Shown here: positions 17,410-29,391 of the stretch, piece by piece | Numbering within the stretch: the stretch's first letter is position 1 | How the letters are laid out: every line of letters starts with the position of its first letter | Source: Rhodoferax sp. OV413 | Lineage (GTDB): Bacteria > Pseudomonadota > Gammaproteobacteria > Burkholderiales > Burkholderiaceae_C | Length of the DNA stretch: 33,490 bases | Assembly (NCBI GenBank): GCA_945885775.1 | Contig: CAMCZF010000005.1 | Span: 1 to 33,490 of the forward strand | Direction of reading: 5' to 3' | Made by a program: the position numbers and the translations under genes | The notes under the pieces: model-generated | Databases searched by the model: none | What the model was told of the DNA's origin: nothing | What the model saw: only the letters and a program-made list of their open reading frames with translations

Positions 17410-18588
17410 ATGCTCTTAAGCCTGGCCCAGTGGCTGCAGTCGCTCTCGCCCGAGTTCGGCTTTTTCCGGGTGTTCCAGTACCTGACTTTCCGGGCCGTCA
17501 TGGCGGCCCTGACCGCCTTGCTGATGGGGCTGGCGGCGGGGCCCTGGGTGATCCGTCGTCTGACAGCGCTCAAAATCGGTCAGCCGATCCGGGGTTACGG
17601 CGTGGAATCTCATTTGAGCAAAAGTGGCACCCCGACCATGGGCGGCGTGCTGATTTTGCTGTGCATCGCGGTCTCGACCCTGCTCTGGTTCGACCTGAGC
17701 AACCGCTTTGTCTGGATCGTGCTGCTGGTCACACTTGGCTTTGGCGCCATTGGCTGGGCAGACGACTGGCGCAAGGTGGTGCACAAGGACCCAGAGGGTA
17801 TGCGCTCGCGCGACAAATACCTGTGGCAGTCGCTGATCGGTCTGCTGGCGGCGCTGTACCTGGTGTTCAGCATCTCGGAGAACTCCAACCTTCGGGTGCT
17901 GGAGTTGTTTTTTCGCTGGGTGCAGTCAGGCTTTGACCTGGATCTGCCGCCCAAGGCTGGGCTACTGTTGCCGTTTTTCAAGGAAATCAGCTATCCCCTG
18001 GGGGTACTGGGCTTTGTTGTCCTGACTTATTTGGTCATCGTCGGCTCAAGCAACGCCGTCAACCTGACCGACGGGCTGGATGGCCTGGCCATCATGCCGG
18101 TGGTGATGGTGGGCTCGGCGTTGGGCGTGTTCGCCTACGTGACCGGCAGCGCGGTTTACTCCAAATACCTGTTTTTTCCGCACATTCCTGGATCGGGCGA
18201 ACTGCTGATCTTCTGCGCCGCCATGGCGGGCGCCGGGCTGGCCTTCTTGTGGTTCAACACCCACCCGGCCCAGGTTTTCATGGGTGATGTCGGCGCCCTG
18301 GCGCTGGGAGCGGCCCTGGGCACCATTGCGGTCATCGTGCGCCAGGAGATCGTGCTGGCCATCATGGGTGGTATTTTTGTGGTCGAGGCCCTGTCGGTGA
18401 TGCTGCAGGTGACTTACTTTAAGTACACCCGGCGCAAGTATGGCGAAGGCCGGCGCATTTTGAAGATGGCCCCTTTGCACCACCATTTCGAGAAAAGCGG
18501 TTGGAAAGAAACGCAGGTGGTGGTGCGCTTTTGGATCATCACCATGCTGCTGTGCCTGGTGGGCCTGTCCACCTTGAAGCTGAGGTAA
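17410..18588 (+). CDS. mraY: Phospho-N-acetylmuramoyl-pentapeptide-transferase MraY
   Basis: [40 protein letters not shown]. Confidence 0.98.
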   Translation: MLLSLAQWLQSLSPEFGFFRVFQYLTFRAVMAALTALLMGLAAGPWVIRRLTALKIGQPIRGYGVESHLSKSGTPTMGGVLILLCIAVSTLLWFDLSNRFVWIVLLVTLGFGAIGWADDWRKVVHKDPEGMRSRDKYLWQSLIGLLAALYLVFSISENSNLRVLELFFRWVQSGFDLDLPPKAGLLLPFFKEISYPLGVLGFVVLTYLVIVGSSNAVNLTDGLDGLAIMPVVMVGSALGVFAYVTGSAVYSKYLFFPHIPGSGELLIFCAAMAGAGLAFLWFNTHPAQVFMGDVGALALGAALGTIAVIVRQEIVLAIMGGIFVVEALSVMLQVTYFKYTRRKYGEGRRILKMAPLHHHFEKSGWKETQVVVRFWIITMLLCLVGLSTLKLR

Positions 18589-18591
18589 GCG

Positions 18592-20112
18592 GTGCTGCAA
18601 TTGCAAGACCAACATGTGCTGATCCTGGGTCTGGGTGCGTCCGGCCTGGCGATGGCGCGTTGGTGCGCACGGGCGGGCGCGCAGTTGACCGTGGCCGACA
18701 CCCGGGCTGAGCCACCGGGGCTGGCCGCTCTGCAGCAGGAGTGGCCGGGCGTGCGCTTTGTCAGCGGACCGCTGAGCGCCGAGTTGGTGACGGGCACCCC
18801 GGTGCGCGCAGTGTTGCGCAGCCCCGGCCTGTCGCCGGCTGACATTGCTCCTGTTTTGGAAGCGGCTAAGGCAAGCGGGCTGTGGCTTGGCGGCGAATTA
18901 GACCTATTTTCGCAAGCGATAGACGGCCTGCGGTCCGAGCGCGGCTATGCACCCCGGGTGCTGGCCGTGACGGGCACTAACGGCAAGACGACCGTGACCG
19001 CATTGACCGGGCAACTGGTGGCTCGGGCCGGAAAAACTGTGGCGGTGGCGGGCAACATCGGGCCGACGCTTTTGGACACACTGGGCCAGCATCTGGCAGC
19101 CGACAGCCTGCCCGAGGTTTGGGTGCTGGAGCTCTCCAGCTTTCAGTTGGACGGTGTCACGGGCTTTGAGCCCACCGCCGCCGTGGTGCTGAACCTGAGC
19201 CAAGACCACCTGGACTGGCACGGCAGCATGGCCGCCTACGCCAGCGCCAAGGCCCGGGTGTTTGGCCAGCAGGCCTTGATGGTCCTCAACCGCGACGACC
19301 CGCTGGTGATGGCCCTGTTGCCCGAACCGACCCGGGCCCGGCTGCAGCGCCCGCAGTGGCGTGAGCACATCACCTTTGGCGGCGACCTGCCGCAGCGCCC
19401 GGGTGACTTCGGTATCGAAGAGGTCAATGGCATGGTCTGGTTGGTGCGCGCGCTAGAGGCCGACGAGACCCTCAAGCCGCGCAAAGGTGAAGCGTTGGAG
19501 CTGCACCTGCAGCGGCTGATACCAGCCGATGCCCTTCGCATCCGTGGCCGGCACAACGCCATGAATGCCCTGGCAGCCTTGGCATTGAGCCAGGCCGCCG
19601 GGTGTGCCTTGGGTCCCCTGTTGTATGGGCTGCGCGATTACCGTGGCGAGCCGCACCGGGTCGAGGCGGTCGCCATCTTGCAAGAGGTGACGTATTTTGA
19701 CGACAGCAAGGGCACCAACGTGGGCGCCACGGTGGCCGCCCTGAATGGGCTGGGTCAGGAGCAGCGGCTGATTGCCATTCTGGGCGGCGTCGGCAAGGGG
19801 CAGGACTTTGCCCCGCTGGCCGAGCCCGTGGCCCGCCATGCACGCGCGGTGGTGTTGATCGGTCGCGACGCGCCACTGATCCGTGCTGCCTTGGCGCAAA
19901 CTGGCGTGCCTTTGCTGGAGGCCAGTTCCATGGCTGATGCAGTGACCCGTGCGGCTGGCTTGGCCCATGCCGGCGACGCGGTCCTGATGTCGCCGGCCTG
20001 CGCCAGCTTTGACATGTTTGACAACTACGAGCACCGGGCCCATGCCTTTGTCGCTGCGGTGCAGGGCCTGGCCGACGAGTTCGGTGTCATCAGCCTGGGG
20101 GCAGCTGCATGA
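18592..20112 (+). CDS. murD: UDP-N-acetylmuramoylalanine-D-glutamate ligase MurD
   Basis: [47 protein letters not shown] begins at TTG/GTG-type start near 18592. Confidence 0.97.
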   Translation: MLQLQDQHVLILGLGASGLAMARWCARAGAQLTVADTRAEPPGLAALQQEWPGVRFVSGPLSAELVTGTPVRAVLRSPGLSPADIAPVLEAAKASGLWLGGELDLFSQAIDGLRSERGYAPRVLAVTGTNGKTTVTALTGQLVARAGKTVAVAGNIGPTLLDTLGQHLAADSLPEVWVLELSSFQLDGVTGFEPTAAVVLNLSQDHLDWHGSMAAYASAKARVFGQQALMVLNRDDPLVMALLPEPTRARLQRPQWREHITFGGDLPQRPGDFGIEEVNGMVWLVRALEADETLKPRKGEALELHLQRLIPADALRIRGRHNAMNALAALALSQAAGCALGPLLYGLRDYRGEPHRVEAVAILQEVTYFDDSKGTNVGATVAALNGLGQEQRLIAILGGVGKGQDFAPLAEPVARHARAVVLIGRDAPLIRAALAQTGVPLLEASSMADAVTRAAGLAHAGDAVLMSPACASFDMFDNYEHRAHAFVAAVQGLADEFGVISLGAAA

Positions 20113-21365
20113 GCGCGCAGAACGGTCGGCTGCAGGGTTGGATTGGCCGGCTGCACAAACCGGCGGCCGATGTGCTGCCTGTGCGCCTGAGTGGCACGCG
20201 CCGCATCGACACCGTCAACCTGCCCAGCACGGTGAGCGGTGTCGACCAGGCCCTGCTCTGGGTCACGGTAACCCTGATGCTATGGGGCTTGGTGATGGTG
20301 TATTCGGCCTCGATTGCCATGCCGGATAACCCGCGTTTTGCTCGCTACACGCACAGCTATTTCTTGATTCGCCATGTGATGTGGCTGGCATTGGCCGTCG
20401 TCGCCGCCTTGGTGACGTTCCAGGTGCCGGTGGCGCACTGGGAAAAGTCGGCGCGCTGGCTGTTCGTGGCCTCACTGGTGCTGCTGGTGGTGGTGCTGAT
20501 ACCCAATGTCGGCAAGATGGTCTATGGTGCGCGGCGCTGGATTTCCCTGGGGCCGATCGGCTTTCAGCCGTCCGAACTGGCCAAATTCGCCGTGCTGCTC
20601 TATGCCGCCGACTATATGGTGCGCAAGATGGAGGTGAAAGACCGCTTCCTGCGCCATGTGACGCCCATGGGTGCTGCGGTAGTGCTGGTCGGGGCGCTGT
20701 TGCTGGCTGAGCCCGACATGGGGGCCTTCATGGTGATCGCCGTGATCGCCATGGGCATCCTGTTCCTGGGCGGCGTCAATGCCCGCATGTTTTTCGTGAT
20801 CGCTTTGGGGCTGCTGGTGGCCTTTGGCCTGATGATCGCCTTGAGCGATTGGCGGCGCGAACGCATTTTTGCTTACCTGGACCCGTGGAGCGAGAAAAAT
20901 GCCCTGGCCAAGGGGTATCAGTTGACGCATTCCTTGATTGCTATTGGTCGTGGCGAGATCTTTGGCGTGGGACTGGGCGGCAGCGTCGAGAAATTGCACT
21001 GGCTCCCAGAGGCGCATACCGACTTTCTGTTGGCGGTGATTGGCGAAGAGTTTGGCCTGGTGGGTGTGCTGTGCGTGATTGGGCTGTTCCTATGGCTGAC
21101 CCGGCGCATCATGCACATCGGTCGTCAGTCGATCGCGCTGGACCGGGTGTTTGCCGGGCTGGTGGCCCAGGGCGTGGGGATCTGGGTGGGTTTCCAGTCC
21201 TTCATCAATATGGGGGTGAACCTGGGTGCTCTGCCGACCAAGGGCCTGACGCTGCCGCTCATGAGTTACGGCGGCTCCGCTATTTTGGTCAACCTGATTG
21301 CCGTCGCTGTGGTGCTGCGCATTGACCACGAAAACCGCATTCTGATGCATGGGGGGCGGGTATGA
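20109..21365 (+). CDS. ftsW: Lipid II polymerase / SEDS protein FtsW
   Basis: Multi-[39 protein letters not shown] motifs. Confidence 0.98.
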   Translation: MSAQNGRLQGWIGRLHKPAADVLPVRLSGTRRIDTVNLPSTVSGVDQALLWVTVTLMLWGLVMVYSASIAMPDNPRFARYTHSYFLIRHVMWLALAVVAALVTFQVPVAHWEKSARWLFVASLVLLVVVLIPNVGKMVYGARRWISLGPIGFQPSELAKFAVLLYAADYMVRKMEVKDRFLRHVTPMGAAVVLVGALLLAEPDMGAFMVIAVIAMGILFLGGVNARMFFVIALGLLVAFGLMIALSDWRRERIFAYLDPWSEKNALAKGYQLTHSLIAIGRGEIFGVGLGGSVEKLHWLPEAHTDFLLAVIGEEFGLVGVLCVIGLFLWLTRRIMHIGRQSIALDRVFAGLVAQGVGIWVGFQSFINMGVNLGALPTKGLTLPLMSYGGSAILVNLIAVAVVLRIDHENRILMHGGRV

Positions 21366-22435
21366 AAAGCGCCTTGATCATGGCCGGCGGCACGGGCGGG
21401 CACATCTTCCCGGGGCTGGCGGTGGCGCAGGCCCTGCGCGAACGCGGCTGGCGCGTGCACTGGCTGGGTGGCACTGGCAGCCCAAGCCAACCCAGCATGG
21501 AAAGCCAGCTGGTCCCGCCGCAGGGCTTCGCTTTTGAGGCCATTGATTTCTCAGGCGTGCGCGGCAAAGGCTTGCACACACTGGCTTTGTTGCCGCTGCG
21601 GCTGCTGCGCGCTTTCTGGCAGGCGCTGCAGGTGGTGCGCCGGGTCAAGCCTGACGTGGTGGTGGGGCTGGGCGGCTTCATCAGCTTTCCGGGCGGCATG
21701 ATGGGGGTGCTGTGGGGTAAGCCGCTGGTCCTGCATGAGCAAAACTCGGTCGCGGGTTTGGCCAACAAGGTGTTGGCCGGTGTGGCCGATGCCATCTTCA
21801 CAGCCTTCCCCAAGGTGCTTGCCAAGGGGTTATGGGTCGGTAATCCGCTGCGCAGTGCTTTTCTTGGGGTGGCCGAGCCTGCTCAGCGCTTTGCCGGACG
21901 CAGCGGGCCGCTGCGGGTGCTGGTGCTGGGCGGCAGCCTGGGCGCGCGCGCCCTCAATGACATCGTGCCCCAGGCCCTCGCCCTGTTGCCGCCCGAGCAA
22001 CAGCCGAAGGTCACGCACCAGAGCGGCCAGCGCCAGATCGACGACCTACGCGCCAACTACGCGGCCGCTGGTGTGCAGGCCGAACTCACGCCTTTCATTG
22101 ACAACACGGCGCAGGCCTTCGCGGAGGCTGACTTGGTGATCTGCCGCGCTGGCGCCAGCACCGTGACCGAGTTGGCCGCCGTTGGCGCGGCGGCGGTGTT
22201 CGTGCCGTTCCCGTCGGCGGTGGACGATCACCAGACCCACAACGCCCGATTTTTGGTCAGCCAGGGTGCGGGCTGGCTGCTGCCGCAACCGGCTTTGACG
22301 CCGCAACGGCTGGCCGCGATGCTGGCCACCTTGACCCGCGAAGAGCTACTGGCCTGTGCCACGCGGGCCCGCCAGTTGGCCAAAACCGAGGCCACCACCG
22401 CGTTGGTGGCCGCCTGCGAGGCGTTAACCCCATGA
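21362..22435 (+). CDS. murG: UDP-GlcNAc--MurNAc-(pentapeptide) pyrophosphoryl-undecaprenol GlcNAc transferase MurG
   Basis: [48 protein letters not shown]. Confidence 0.98.
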   Translation: MKSALIMAGGTGGHIFPGLAVAQALRERGWRVHWLGGTGSPSQPSMESQLVPPQGFAFEAIDFSGVRGKGLHTLALLPLRLLRAFWQALQVVRRVKPDVVVGLGGFISFPGGMMGVLWGKPLVLHEQNSVAGLANKVLAGVADAIFTAFPKVLAKGLWVGNPLRSAFLGVAEPAQRFAGRSGPLRVLVLGGSLGARALNDIVPQALALLPPEQQPKVTHQSGQRQIDDLRANYAAAGVQAELTPFIDNTAQAFAEADLVICRAGASTVTELAAVGAAAVFVPFPSAVDDHQTHNARFLVSQGAGWLLPQPALTPQRLAAMLATLTREELLACATRARQLAKTEATTALVAACEALTP

Positions 22436-23865
22436 AGCACGCTGTGCGCCACATCCATTTTGTTGGCATCGGCGGCGCCGGTATGTCGGGCATTGCCGAG
22501 GTGTTGCTGAATCTGGGCTATGAGATCTCGGGCTCTGACCTGGCCGACAGCGCCACACTGCGCCGCTTGGCGGGCCTGGGAATCCAGACTCAGGTGGGCC
22601 ATCTGGCCAGCCACGTGGCCGGCGCTGACGCGGTCGTTACGTCAACCGCCGTGCAGGCCGACAACCCCGAGGTATTGGCCGCGCGGGAGCGGCGCATTCC
22701 AGTGGTGCCGCGCGCCCTGATGCTGGCCGAACTGATGCGCCTGAAGCGGGGCATTGCAATCGCCGGTACCCACGGCAAGACCACCACCACCAGCCTGGTG
22801 GCCAGTGTGCTGGCCGAGGCCGGCCTGGACCCCACCTTTGTCATTGGTGGCCGCCTTAACAGCGCCGGCGCCAATGCCCGCCTGGGCCAGGGTGATTACA
22901 TCGTGGTCGAGGCCGATGAATCTGACGCCTCGTTCCTCAACCTGTTACCGGTCATGGCGGTGGTGACCAACATCGACGCTGACCACATGGAGACCTATGG
23001 CCATGACTTTGGCCGGCTCAAGCTGGCGTTTGTTGATTTTCTGCACCGCATGCCTTTTTACGGCACGGCGATCCTTTGCACTGACGACGCTGCGATCCGG
23101 GACATCGTGCCCCAGGTCACCTGCCCCGTTACCAGTTACGGCTTCGAAGAAGGCGCCCAGGTGCGGGCTGTTGAGGTGCGCGCAGTGGGTGGGCAGATGC
23201 AGTTCACGGTGCAGCGCCGCAACGGCGTGGTGCTGCCTGATCTATCGGTGGTGCTGAATCTGCCAGGCCGGCACAACGTGCTCAATGCGCTGGCGGCCAT
23301 TGCGGTGGCGGTCGAACTCAATGTGCCAGACGAGGCCGTTCAGCAGGCACTGGCTAATTTCAAAGGCGTTGGCCGCCGCTTTCAGCGCTATGGCGAGGTG
23401 ACGGCCACCACCGGTGGCAGTTTTACTCTGGTGGACGACTATGGCCACCACCCGGTCGAGATGGCAGCCACCTTGGCGGCGGCACGCGGTGCCTTCCCCG
23501 GGCGGCGCCTGATGCTGGCGTTCCAGCCCCACCGCTTCACCCGAACACGTGATTGTTTTGAAGATTTCGTGCGGGTGATCGGTCTGGCCGACGCCGTTTT
23601 GCTGACCGAGGTCTACGCCGCCGGCGAAGCCCCGATCGTGGCGGCCGACGGCCGCAGCCTGGCGCGGGCGCTGCGGGTGGCGGGCAGGCTGGAACCCCAG
23701 TTTGTTTACGATATTTCCGATCTGCCGCAAGCCATTGCCGACCACGCCCGTGCCGGTGACGTGGTCTTGTGCATGGGCGCGGGGTCTATCGGCGGGGTAC
23801 CAGCCCGTGTGTTAAGTTTGCTATCAATTAAAGAGCATAAAAACCATGAGGGACAAGGGTTGTGA
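22432..23865 (+). CDS. murC: UDP-N-acetylmuramate--L-alanine ligase MurC
   Basis: [49 protein letters not shown]. Confidence 0.98.
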   Translation: MKHAVRHIHFVGIGGAGMSGIAEVLLNLGYEISGSDLADSATLRRLAGLGIQTQVGHLASHVAGADAVVTSTAVQADNPEVLAARERRIPVVPRALMLAELMRLKRGIAIAGTHGKTTTTSLVASVLAEAGLDPTFVIGGRLNSAGANARLGQGDYIVVEADESDASFLNLLPVMAVVTNIDADHMETYGHDFGRLKLAFVDFLHRMPFYGTAILCTDDAAIRDIVPQVTCPVTSYGFEEGAQVRAVEVRAVGGQMQFTVQRRNGVVLPDLSVVLNLPGRHNVLNALAAIAVAVELNVPDEAVQQALANFKGVGRRFQRYGEVTATTGGSFTLVDDYGHHPVEMAATLAAARGAFPGRRLMLAFQPHRFTRTRDCFEDFVRVIGLADAVLLTEVYAAGEAPIVAADGRSLARALRVAGRLEPQFVYDISDLPQAIADHARAGDVVLCMGAGSIGGVPARVLSLLSIKEHKNHEGQGL

Positions 23866-24842
23866 GTCAATTTGATGCTGGAAAAGTAGCGATTCTGATG
23901 GGCGGCACCTCGGCCGAGCGCGAGGTCTCGCTGATGTCGGGCCAAGGCGTGCTGCAGGCCTTGCGTTCCATCGGGGTCGACGCCCACGCATTTGACCCGG
24001 CTGAGCGCGATCTGGCCGAGCTGCGGCGCGACGGTTTTGCCCGCTGCTTCATTGCCCTGCACGGCCGCTATGGCGAAGACGGCACGGTGCAGGGCGCGCT
24101 GGAGCTGCTCGGCGTGCCTTACACCGGCTCAGGCGTGATGGCGTCGAGCATCGCCATGGACAAGGTCATGACCAAGCGCATCTGGCAGGCGCAAGGCCTG
24201 CCGACGCCGGCCCATGTGCTGCTACCAGGGGACGCTTTTCCAGTTGGCCAACTGGCCGCCGTCTGCCAGCAGCTTGGCCTGCCGCTGATCGTCAAGCCGC
24301 CGCACGAGGGTTCGTCGATCGGTGTCAGCAAGGTCGCACAGGCTGAGCAGTTGGCGCCCGCTGTTCAACTGGCCGCCCGCTACGACGCCGAGGTGCTGTG
24401 CGAGGCTTTCATTGAGGGCGAAGAAGTGACCTGCCCGGTGCTGGGCAGCGGGGCACAGGCGCACACCTTGCCGGTCGTGCGCATCCAGGCGCCGCAGGGG
24501 GCGTACGACTATCAAAACAAGTACTTTACCGATGTGGTGCAGTACCACTGCCCCAGCGGTCTGCCCGCGGCTGAGGAGGCTGAAATTTCCCGCATTGTGC
24601 TAGCGGCATACCGCGCGCTAGGTTGCCGTGGATGGGGCCGCGCCGATTTGATGATCCGGGCCAGCGACCGCCAGCCCTTTTTGCTGGAGATGAACACCTC
24701 GCCCGGCATGACAAGTCATTCACTGGTGCCGATGTCGGCGCGGGCTGCCGGCATCGACTACCCGGCCCTGTGCCTCGCGGTTCTGAAGCAGGCCACCCTG
24801 GACTATGCGCGGCCGTCCGCCGCAGTTGGGACGCTGCCGTGA
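23862..24842 (+). CDS. ddl: D-alanine--D-alanine ligase
   Basis: GTG start overlapping murC stop; [55 protein letters not shown]. Confidence 0.98.
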   Translation: MSQFDAGKVAILMGGTSAEREVSLMSGQGVLQALRSIGVDAHAFDPAERDLAELRRDGFARCFIALHGRYGEDGTVQGALELLGVPYTGSGVMASSIAMDKVMTKRIWQAQGLPTPAHVLLPGDAFPVGQLAAVCQQLGLPLIVKPPHEGSSIGVSKVAQAEQLAPAVQLAARYDAEVLCEAFIEGEEVTCPVLGSGAQAHTLPVVRIQAPQGAYDYQNKYFTDVVQYHCPSGLPAAEEAEISRIVLAAYRALGCRGWGRADLMIRASDRQPFLLEMNTSPGMTSHSLVPMSARAAGIDYPALCLAVLKQATLDYARPSAAVGTLP

Positions 24843-25624
24843 GCAAGCCACAGGCCCTGCCCACCGACATCCGGCTGATGCAACTCACGGCGCAAGCCTT
24901 GTGGGCGGTCCTCGCCGTACTGGCGCTGGCGGGCATGGCCATCTTAGTGTCGCGGCACGGGGTGTTTGCGATCCGCAGCATCGCCGTGAGCGGCGATGTC
25001 ACCCACAACAATGCCCTGACGCTGCGGGCCAACGTAGCGCCGCATTTGAGGGGGACATTTTTCACGCTCGACCTGGGCCGTGCCCGCGCCACCTTTGAGG
25101 CCGTGCCCTGGGTGCGCCAGGCGGTGGTGCGGCGCGAGTTCCCGAACCGGCTGCGGGTGCAATTGCAAGAGCACCGGGCCGTGGCGTATTGGGGGCCGGA
25201 AGGGGATTCCCGCCTGGTCAACAGCTTTGGCGAGGTGTTTGAGGCCAACGTCGGCGAGGTCGAGCACGATGGCCTGCCCCGCTTGCAGGGGCCAGACGGC
25301 CAGTCGGCCCAGGTCTGGGAGGCGTTCCAGGCCTTGCAGCCCCTGTTTGACCCAATGGACCTGGCGCTGGAGCAACTCGAACTCAGCGGCAGGGGCAGTT
25401 GGCGTGCACGGCTCGACACCGGTGCGGTGATCGAACTCGGCGCCGGCAGCTTGCCCGAGGTGCAGGCCCGCACCCAGGCTTTCTTGAAGACCCTGACCCA
25501 GGTGAGCGCACGTTACGGGCGCAAGCCCGAGGCGCTGGAGACGGCGGACCTGCGCCACCAAGACGGTTATGCCCTGCGCATGCGTGGCGTGACGACCCTG
25601 GCGCAGGATGGAGCGAAAAAGTAG
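24839..25624 (+). CDS. ftsQ: Cell division protein FtsQ
   Basis: In-frame GTG at 24839 overlapping ddl stop (GTGA); single TM followed by POTRA-like [24 protein letters not shown]; the called ORF (24623) begins too early. Confidence 0.95.
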   Translation: MSKPQALPTDIRLMQLTAQALWAVLAVLALAGMAILVSRHGVFAIRSIAVSGDVTHNNALTLRANVAPHLRGTFFTLDLGRARATFEAVPWVRQAVVRREFPNRLRVQLQEHRAVAYWGPEGDSRLVNSFGEVFEANVGEVEHDGLPRLQGPDGQSAQVWEAFQALQPLFDPMDLALEQLELSGRGSWRARLDTGAVIELGAGSLPEVQARTQAFLKTLTQVSARYGRKPEALETADLRHQDGYALRMRGVTTLAQDGAKK

Positions 25625-25652
25625 TGGCAACCCCAACAACAGGTGACGACAT

Positions 25653-26882
25653 ATGGCAAAAGAATACAAAGACTTGGTCGTAGGCCTTGACATTGGCACC
25701 TCCAAGGTCATGGCCGTGGTGGCCGAAGTGCTGCCCAACGGTGAGCTCAAACTCGCCGGCCTGGGCATTGCCGCCAGTAACGGCCTCAAGCGCGGCGTGG
25801 TGGTCAACATCGACGCCACGGTGCAGAGCATCCAGCAGGCGCTCAAAGAGGCCGAGCTCATGGCCGACTGCAAGATCACTCGGGTCTACACCGGCATCAC
25901 CGGCAGCCACATCCGGGGCATGAACTCCAGCGGCATGGTGGCCATCAAGGACCGCGAGGTGACCGCCGCCGATGTGGCGCGCGTGGTCGAAACCGCCAAG
26001 GCCATCAACATCTCGACGGACCAGCGGCTGCTGTTGGTCGAGCCGCAAGAGTTCATCATCGACGGCCAGGATGTGCGCGAACCCATTGGTATGAGCGGCA
26101 TCCGGCTCGAAGCCAAGGTACACATCGTGACTGGCGCCCAGAGCGCGGCCGAAAACATCATCAAGTGCGTGCGCCGCTGTGGCCTAGAGGTGGAGCAGCT
26201 GATGCTCAACCCGCTGGCCAGCAGCCTGTCGGTGCTGACCGAGGACGAACGCGAGCTCGGCGTGGCGCTGGTCGATATCGGCGCTGGCACCACCGACATT
26301 GCCATCTTCACCAACGGCGCCATCCGTCACACCGCCGTGATCCCGATTGCCGGCGACCTGATCACCAGCGACATCGCCATGGCCCTGCGCACTCCCACCA
26401 ACGACGCCGAGGACATCAAGGTCGAAAACGGCTACGCCAAGCAATTGCTGGCAGACCCTGACACGCAGGTCGAGGTACCCGGCCTGGGTGACCGCGCCCC
26501 GCGCATGCTCAGCCGCCAGGCCCTGGCCGGCGTGATCGAGCCGCGCGTTGAAGAAATTTTCCAGCTGGTTCACCAGGTACTGCGCGACTCGGGTTTTGAG
26601 GAAATGCTCTCCAGCGGCATTGTGCTGACTGGCGGCAGTTGCATCATGCCGGGCATGGTCGAGCTGGGCGAGGATATCTTTCTGAAACCGGTGCGCCGGG
26701 GCATCCCCAAGTACGCCAGCGCGCTGGCCGACATGGTGGCACAACCGCGCGCTGCCACCGTGATGGGGCTGCTCGAAGAGGCGCGCATGGCACGTCTGCG
26801 CGGTTTCAAGGTGGCGCAAAAAAATGGTTCCATGAAAACAGCGGTCGGCCAGTTCAAAGACTGGTTCACTGGGATATTTTGA
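25653..26882 (+). CDS. ftsA: Cell division protein FtsA
   Basis: LVVGLDIGTSKVMAVVAEV, GITGSHIRGMNSSGMVAI, LVDIGAGTTDIAIF, C-terminal amphipathic KDWFTGIF. Confidence 0.98.
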   Translation: MAKEYKDLVVGLDIGTSKVMAVVAEVLPNGELKLAGLGIAASNGLKRGVVVNIDATVQSIQQALKEAELMADCKITRVYTGITGSHIRGMNSSGMVAIKDREVTAADVARVVETAKAINISTDQRLLLVEPQEFIIDGQDVREPIGMSGIRLEAKVHIVTGAQSAAENIIKCVRRCGLEVEQLMLNPLASSLSVLTEDERELGVALVDIGAGTTDIAIFTNGAIRHTAVIPIAGDLITSDIAMALRTPTNDAEDIKVENGYAKQLLADPDTQVEVPGLGDRAPRMLSRQALAGVIEPRVEEIFQLVHQVLRDSGFEEMLSSGIVLTGGSCIMPGMVELGEDIFLKPVRRGIPKYASALADMVAQPRAATVMGLLEEARMARLRGFKVAQKNGSMKTAVGQFKDWFTGIF

Positions 26883-27041
26883 TGGCCTGCCCTAACTACC
26901 AAGCTTTGTGGCGCCAGCGCGCCAGTCCCCCAGGGCGCCGGCGGTGCACCGGCCCGCCTTGGTGACGCGAAAGTCGAATAGAAAACAACTGAGCCAATTT
27001 TTTTAGCAACTGCAACTTATTTATTTACCAGGAGAACAAAA

Positions 27042-28304
27042 ATGCCTATCGAAATGATCGAAGAGGAAGCTTTCAACCAGGGCACCCGGATCAAGGTCAT
27101 TGGCGTCGGTGGCGGTGGCGGCAACGCGGTGAGCCACATGATCGACAGCGCGGTGCAGGGCGTGGAGTTCATCTGTGCCAACACCGACGCCCAGGCGTTG
27201 GGCAGCAGCGATGCGCACCGCATCATCCAGCTGGGCCGCACCGGTTTGGGCGCCGGCAGCATTCCAGAGCGGGGCCGCGAAGCCGCAGAATTGGCCATTG
27301 AAGACATCCGGGCGTCCATCGAAGGCGCTCATATGTTGTTCATCACCGCCGGCATGGGCGGTGGCACGGGCACAGGCGCCGCACCAGTGATTGCCCGGGT
27401 GGCACGCGAAATGGGCATCCTGACCGTGGGTGTCGTGACCAAGCCCTTCGACTTTGAGGGCAATAAGCGCATGAGCAATGCCGAAGCCGGCCTGGCCGAG
27501 TTGGAAGCCAATGTCGACTCTCTCATCGTCGTGCTCAATGAAAAATTGATGGAAGTGCTGGGTGATGAGGCCACCGAGGACGAAGCCTTTGCCCGTGCCA
27601 ACGACGTGCTCAAGAACGCGGTGGGCGGCATTGCCGAAATCATCAACGTCAAAGGCCATGTGAATGTCGACTTTGAAGACGTTCGCACCGTGATGGGCGA
27701 GCCTGGCAAGGCCATGATGGGCACAGCACAGGCTGCCGGGCCGGACCGGGCCCGCATCGCCGCCGAACAGGCTGTGGCCTGCCCATTGCTAGAGGGCATT
27801 GACTTGTCGGGCGCCAAAGGCGTGCTGGTGCTGATCACTGCCGCCAAGGGCTCGCTCAAGTTGCGCGAATCCGGCCTGGCGATGAACACCATCCGGGCTT
27901 TTGCCTCGCCCGATGCCCATGTGATTTACGGCACCGCCCACGACGACTCCTTGGGTGACAACATCCGGGTCACGGTGGTTGCCACCGGCTTGTCGCGCCA
28001 AGGCGCCAACCGCGCCAAGCCGCAGCTGCAAGTGCTGCGCACCGGCACCGACAACACGCCCTTCCATGTACCTACACTGAATACCAACGGTGCATCTGGC
28101 TCAACCGTGGCCTCCCTCGGCGGCGCAGGCTCGTCGGCACCCGCTGGCATGGGCATGGCCCAGCCCGATTACCACGACATGAAACGGCCCAGCGTCTGGC
28201 GCCAGCGGGACCGTACCCAGGCCGCGGCCAAGGTGGACGCGCTGTCATCCGGTGGCATGGAGGACTTTGAAATCCCCGCATTCCTGCGCAAGCAGGCCGA
28301 TTAG
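27042..28304 (+). CDS. ftsZ: Cell division protein FtsZ
   Basis: IKVIGVGGGGGNAVSHMI, GMGGGTGTGAAPVIA, C-terminal peptide DFEIPAFLRKQAD. Confidence 0.99.
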   Translation: MPIEMIEEEAFNQGTRIKVIGVGGGGGNAVSHMIDSAVQGVEFICANTDAQALGSSDAHRIIQLGRTGLGAGSIPERGREAAELAIEDIRASIEGAHMLFITAGMGGGTGTGAAPVIARVAREMGILTVGVVTKPFDFEGNKRMSNAEAGLAELEANVDSLIVVLNEKLMEVLGDEATEDEAFARANDVLKNAVGGIAEIINVKGHVNVDFEDVRTVMGEPGKAMMGTAQAAGPDRARIAAEQAVACPLLEGIDLSGAKGVLVLITAAKGSLKLRESGLAMNTIRAFASPDAHVIYGTAHDDSLGDNIRVTVVATGLSRQGANRAKPQLQVLRTGTDNTPFHVPTLNTNGASGSTVASLGGAGSSAPAGMGMAQPDYHDMKRPSVWRQRDRTQAAAKVDALSSGGMEDFEIPAFLRKQAD

Positions 28305-28316
28305 TAAAATCAAGGG

Positions 28317-29240
28317 GTGCTGCAACAAAGAACTCTCAAAACCCTGACGCGCGCCGTTGGCGTCGGGCTGCACAGCGGGCAGCGGGTGGAGCTGACCCTG
28401 CGTCCGGCGCAGCCCGACACCGGCATTGTCTTTCGACGCGTCGACCTGCCCGAGCCGGTGGACATCGTGGTGTCGGCGGCAGCTGTCTCCGACACCCGGC
28501 TCGCCAGCACCCTGTCCAATGGCAGCGTCAAGGTGCACACCGTTGAGCACTTGATGTCGGCCTGCGCCGGGCTGGGGGTGGACAACCTGTATGTGGACAT
28601 CACGGCTGAAGAGGTGCCCATCCTCGACGGATCGGCCGCATCGTTCGTGTTCCTGCTCCAAAGTGCGGGCATCGTGCTGCAAAATGCGCCGCGCCGCTTC
28701 ATCCGGCTGCTGGCGCCGGTTGAGGTGCGTGAGGGCCAGGGCGCAGCAGAAAAATGGGCCCGGCTTGAACCCTTTCATGGCTACCGGCTGAGCTTCGAGA
28801 TTGATTTTGCCCACCCGGCGGTGGACGCCACCGGCCAGCGTGTGGTGTTCGACATGAGCACCGACTCTTACTCGCGGGACATTGCCCGTGCCCGCACCTT
28901 CGGCTTCACAAAAGACGTCGAGATGATGCGCGCCAACGGCCTGGCCCTGGGTGGCGGGCTCGACAACGCCATTGTGATGGACGACTACAAGGTGCTCAAT
29001 GCCGAAGGCCTGCGCTATGACGACGAATTCGTCAAGCACAAAATCCTGGACGCCATGGGTGACTTGTACCTGGTGGGCAAGCCGTTGCTGGCCAGTTACA
29101 GCGCCCGCCGCTCCGGTCACGCGCTCAACAACCGCCTGCTGCATGAGCTGCTCAAGCACACCGAGGCCTGGGACGTGGTCAGTTTTGCCGATGACAAGCG
29201 GGCGCCGGCGGGCTTTGCCCAACCTGCACGCGCCTGGTAA
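28317..29240 (+). CDS. lpxC: UDP-3-O-acyl-N-acetylglucosamine deacetylase LpxC
   Basis: GTG start; [53 protein letters not shown]. Confidence 0.98.
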   Translation: MLQQRTLKTLTRAVGVGLHSGQRVELTLRPAQPDTGIVFRRVDLPEPVDIVVSAAAVSDTRLASTLSNGSVKVHTVEHLMSACAGLGVDNLYVDITAEEVPILDGSAASFVFLLQSAGIVLQNAPRRFIRLLAPVEVREGQGAAEKWARLEPFHGYRLSFEIDFAHPAVDATGQRVVFDMSTDSYSRDIARARTFGFTKDVEMMRANGLALGGGLDNAIVMDDYKVLNAEGLRYDDEFVKHKILDAMGDLYLVGKPLLASYSARRSGHALNNRLLHELLKHTEAWDVVSFADDKRAPAGFAQPARAW

Positions 29241-29279
29241 CTGGCGACCCCCCTCGCCGTCGTCAGTGATGACGACTGC

Positions 29280-29309
29280 CCGCCATTCCCGGCTGAGACC
29301 GGGAATCCA
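29280..29309. repeat. Left copy of a 30-bp hairpin repeat flanking the ATPase gene
   Basis: CCGCCATTCCCGGCTGAGACCGGGAATCCA; 28/30 identical to 30636-30665; stem ATTCCCGG/CCGGGAAT. Confidence 0.85.
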
Positions 29310-29349
29310 CAATGGGTCCTGAAAAGCTATTGGCAAGGCTTATAAAAAT

Positions 29350-29390
29350 AACCGTGTAATTTCTCTATGAAACAGTAGAATTACACGGTT
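29350..29390. promoter_or_regulatory. Perfect 12-bp inverted repeat immediately upstream of the ATPase start codon (putative operator or 5'-UTR hairpin)
   Basis: AACCGTGTAATT (29350-29361), 17-nt spacer, AATTACACGGTT (29379-29390); ATG at 29392. Confidence 0.7.
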
Positions 29391-29391
29391 T

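Noticed and set aside
19450-19470. CGCGCTAGAGGCC in murD and similar CTAGAGG in dksA (about 7034) and rlmI (about 3915) as further repeat copies
   Set aside because: Short matches only, without AT-rich flanks or the GCTAT...GCA arm; explained by Leu-Glu codons.
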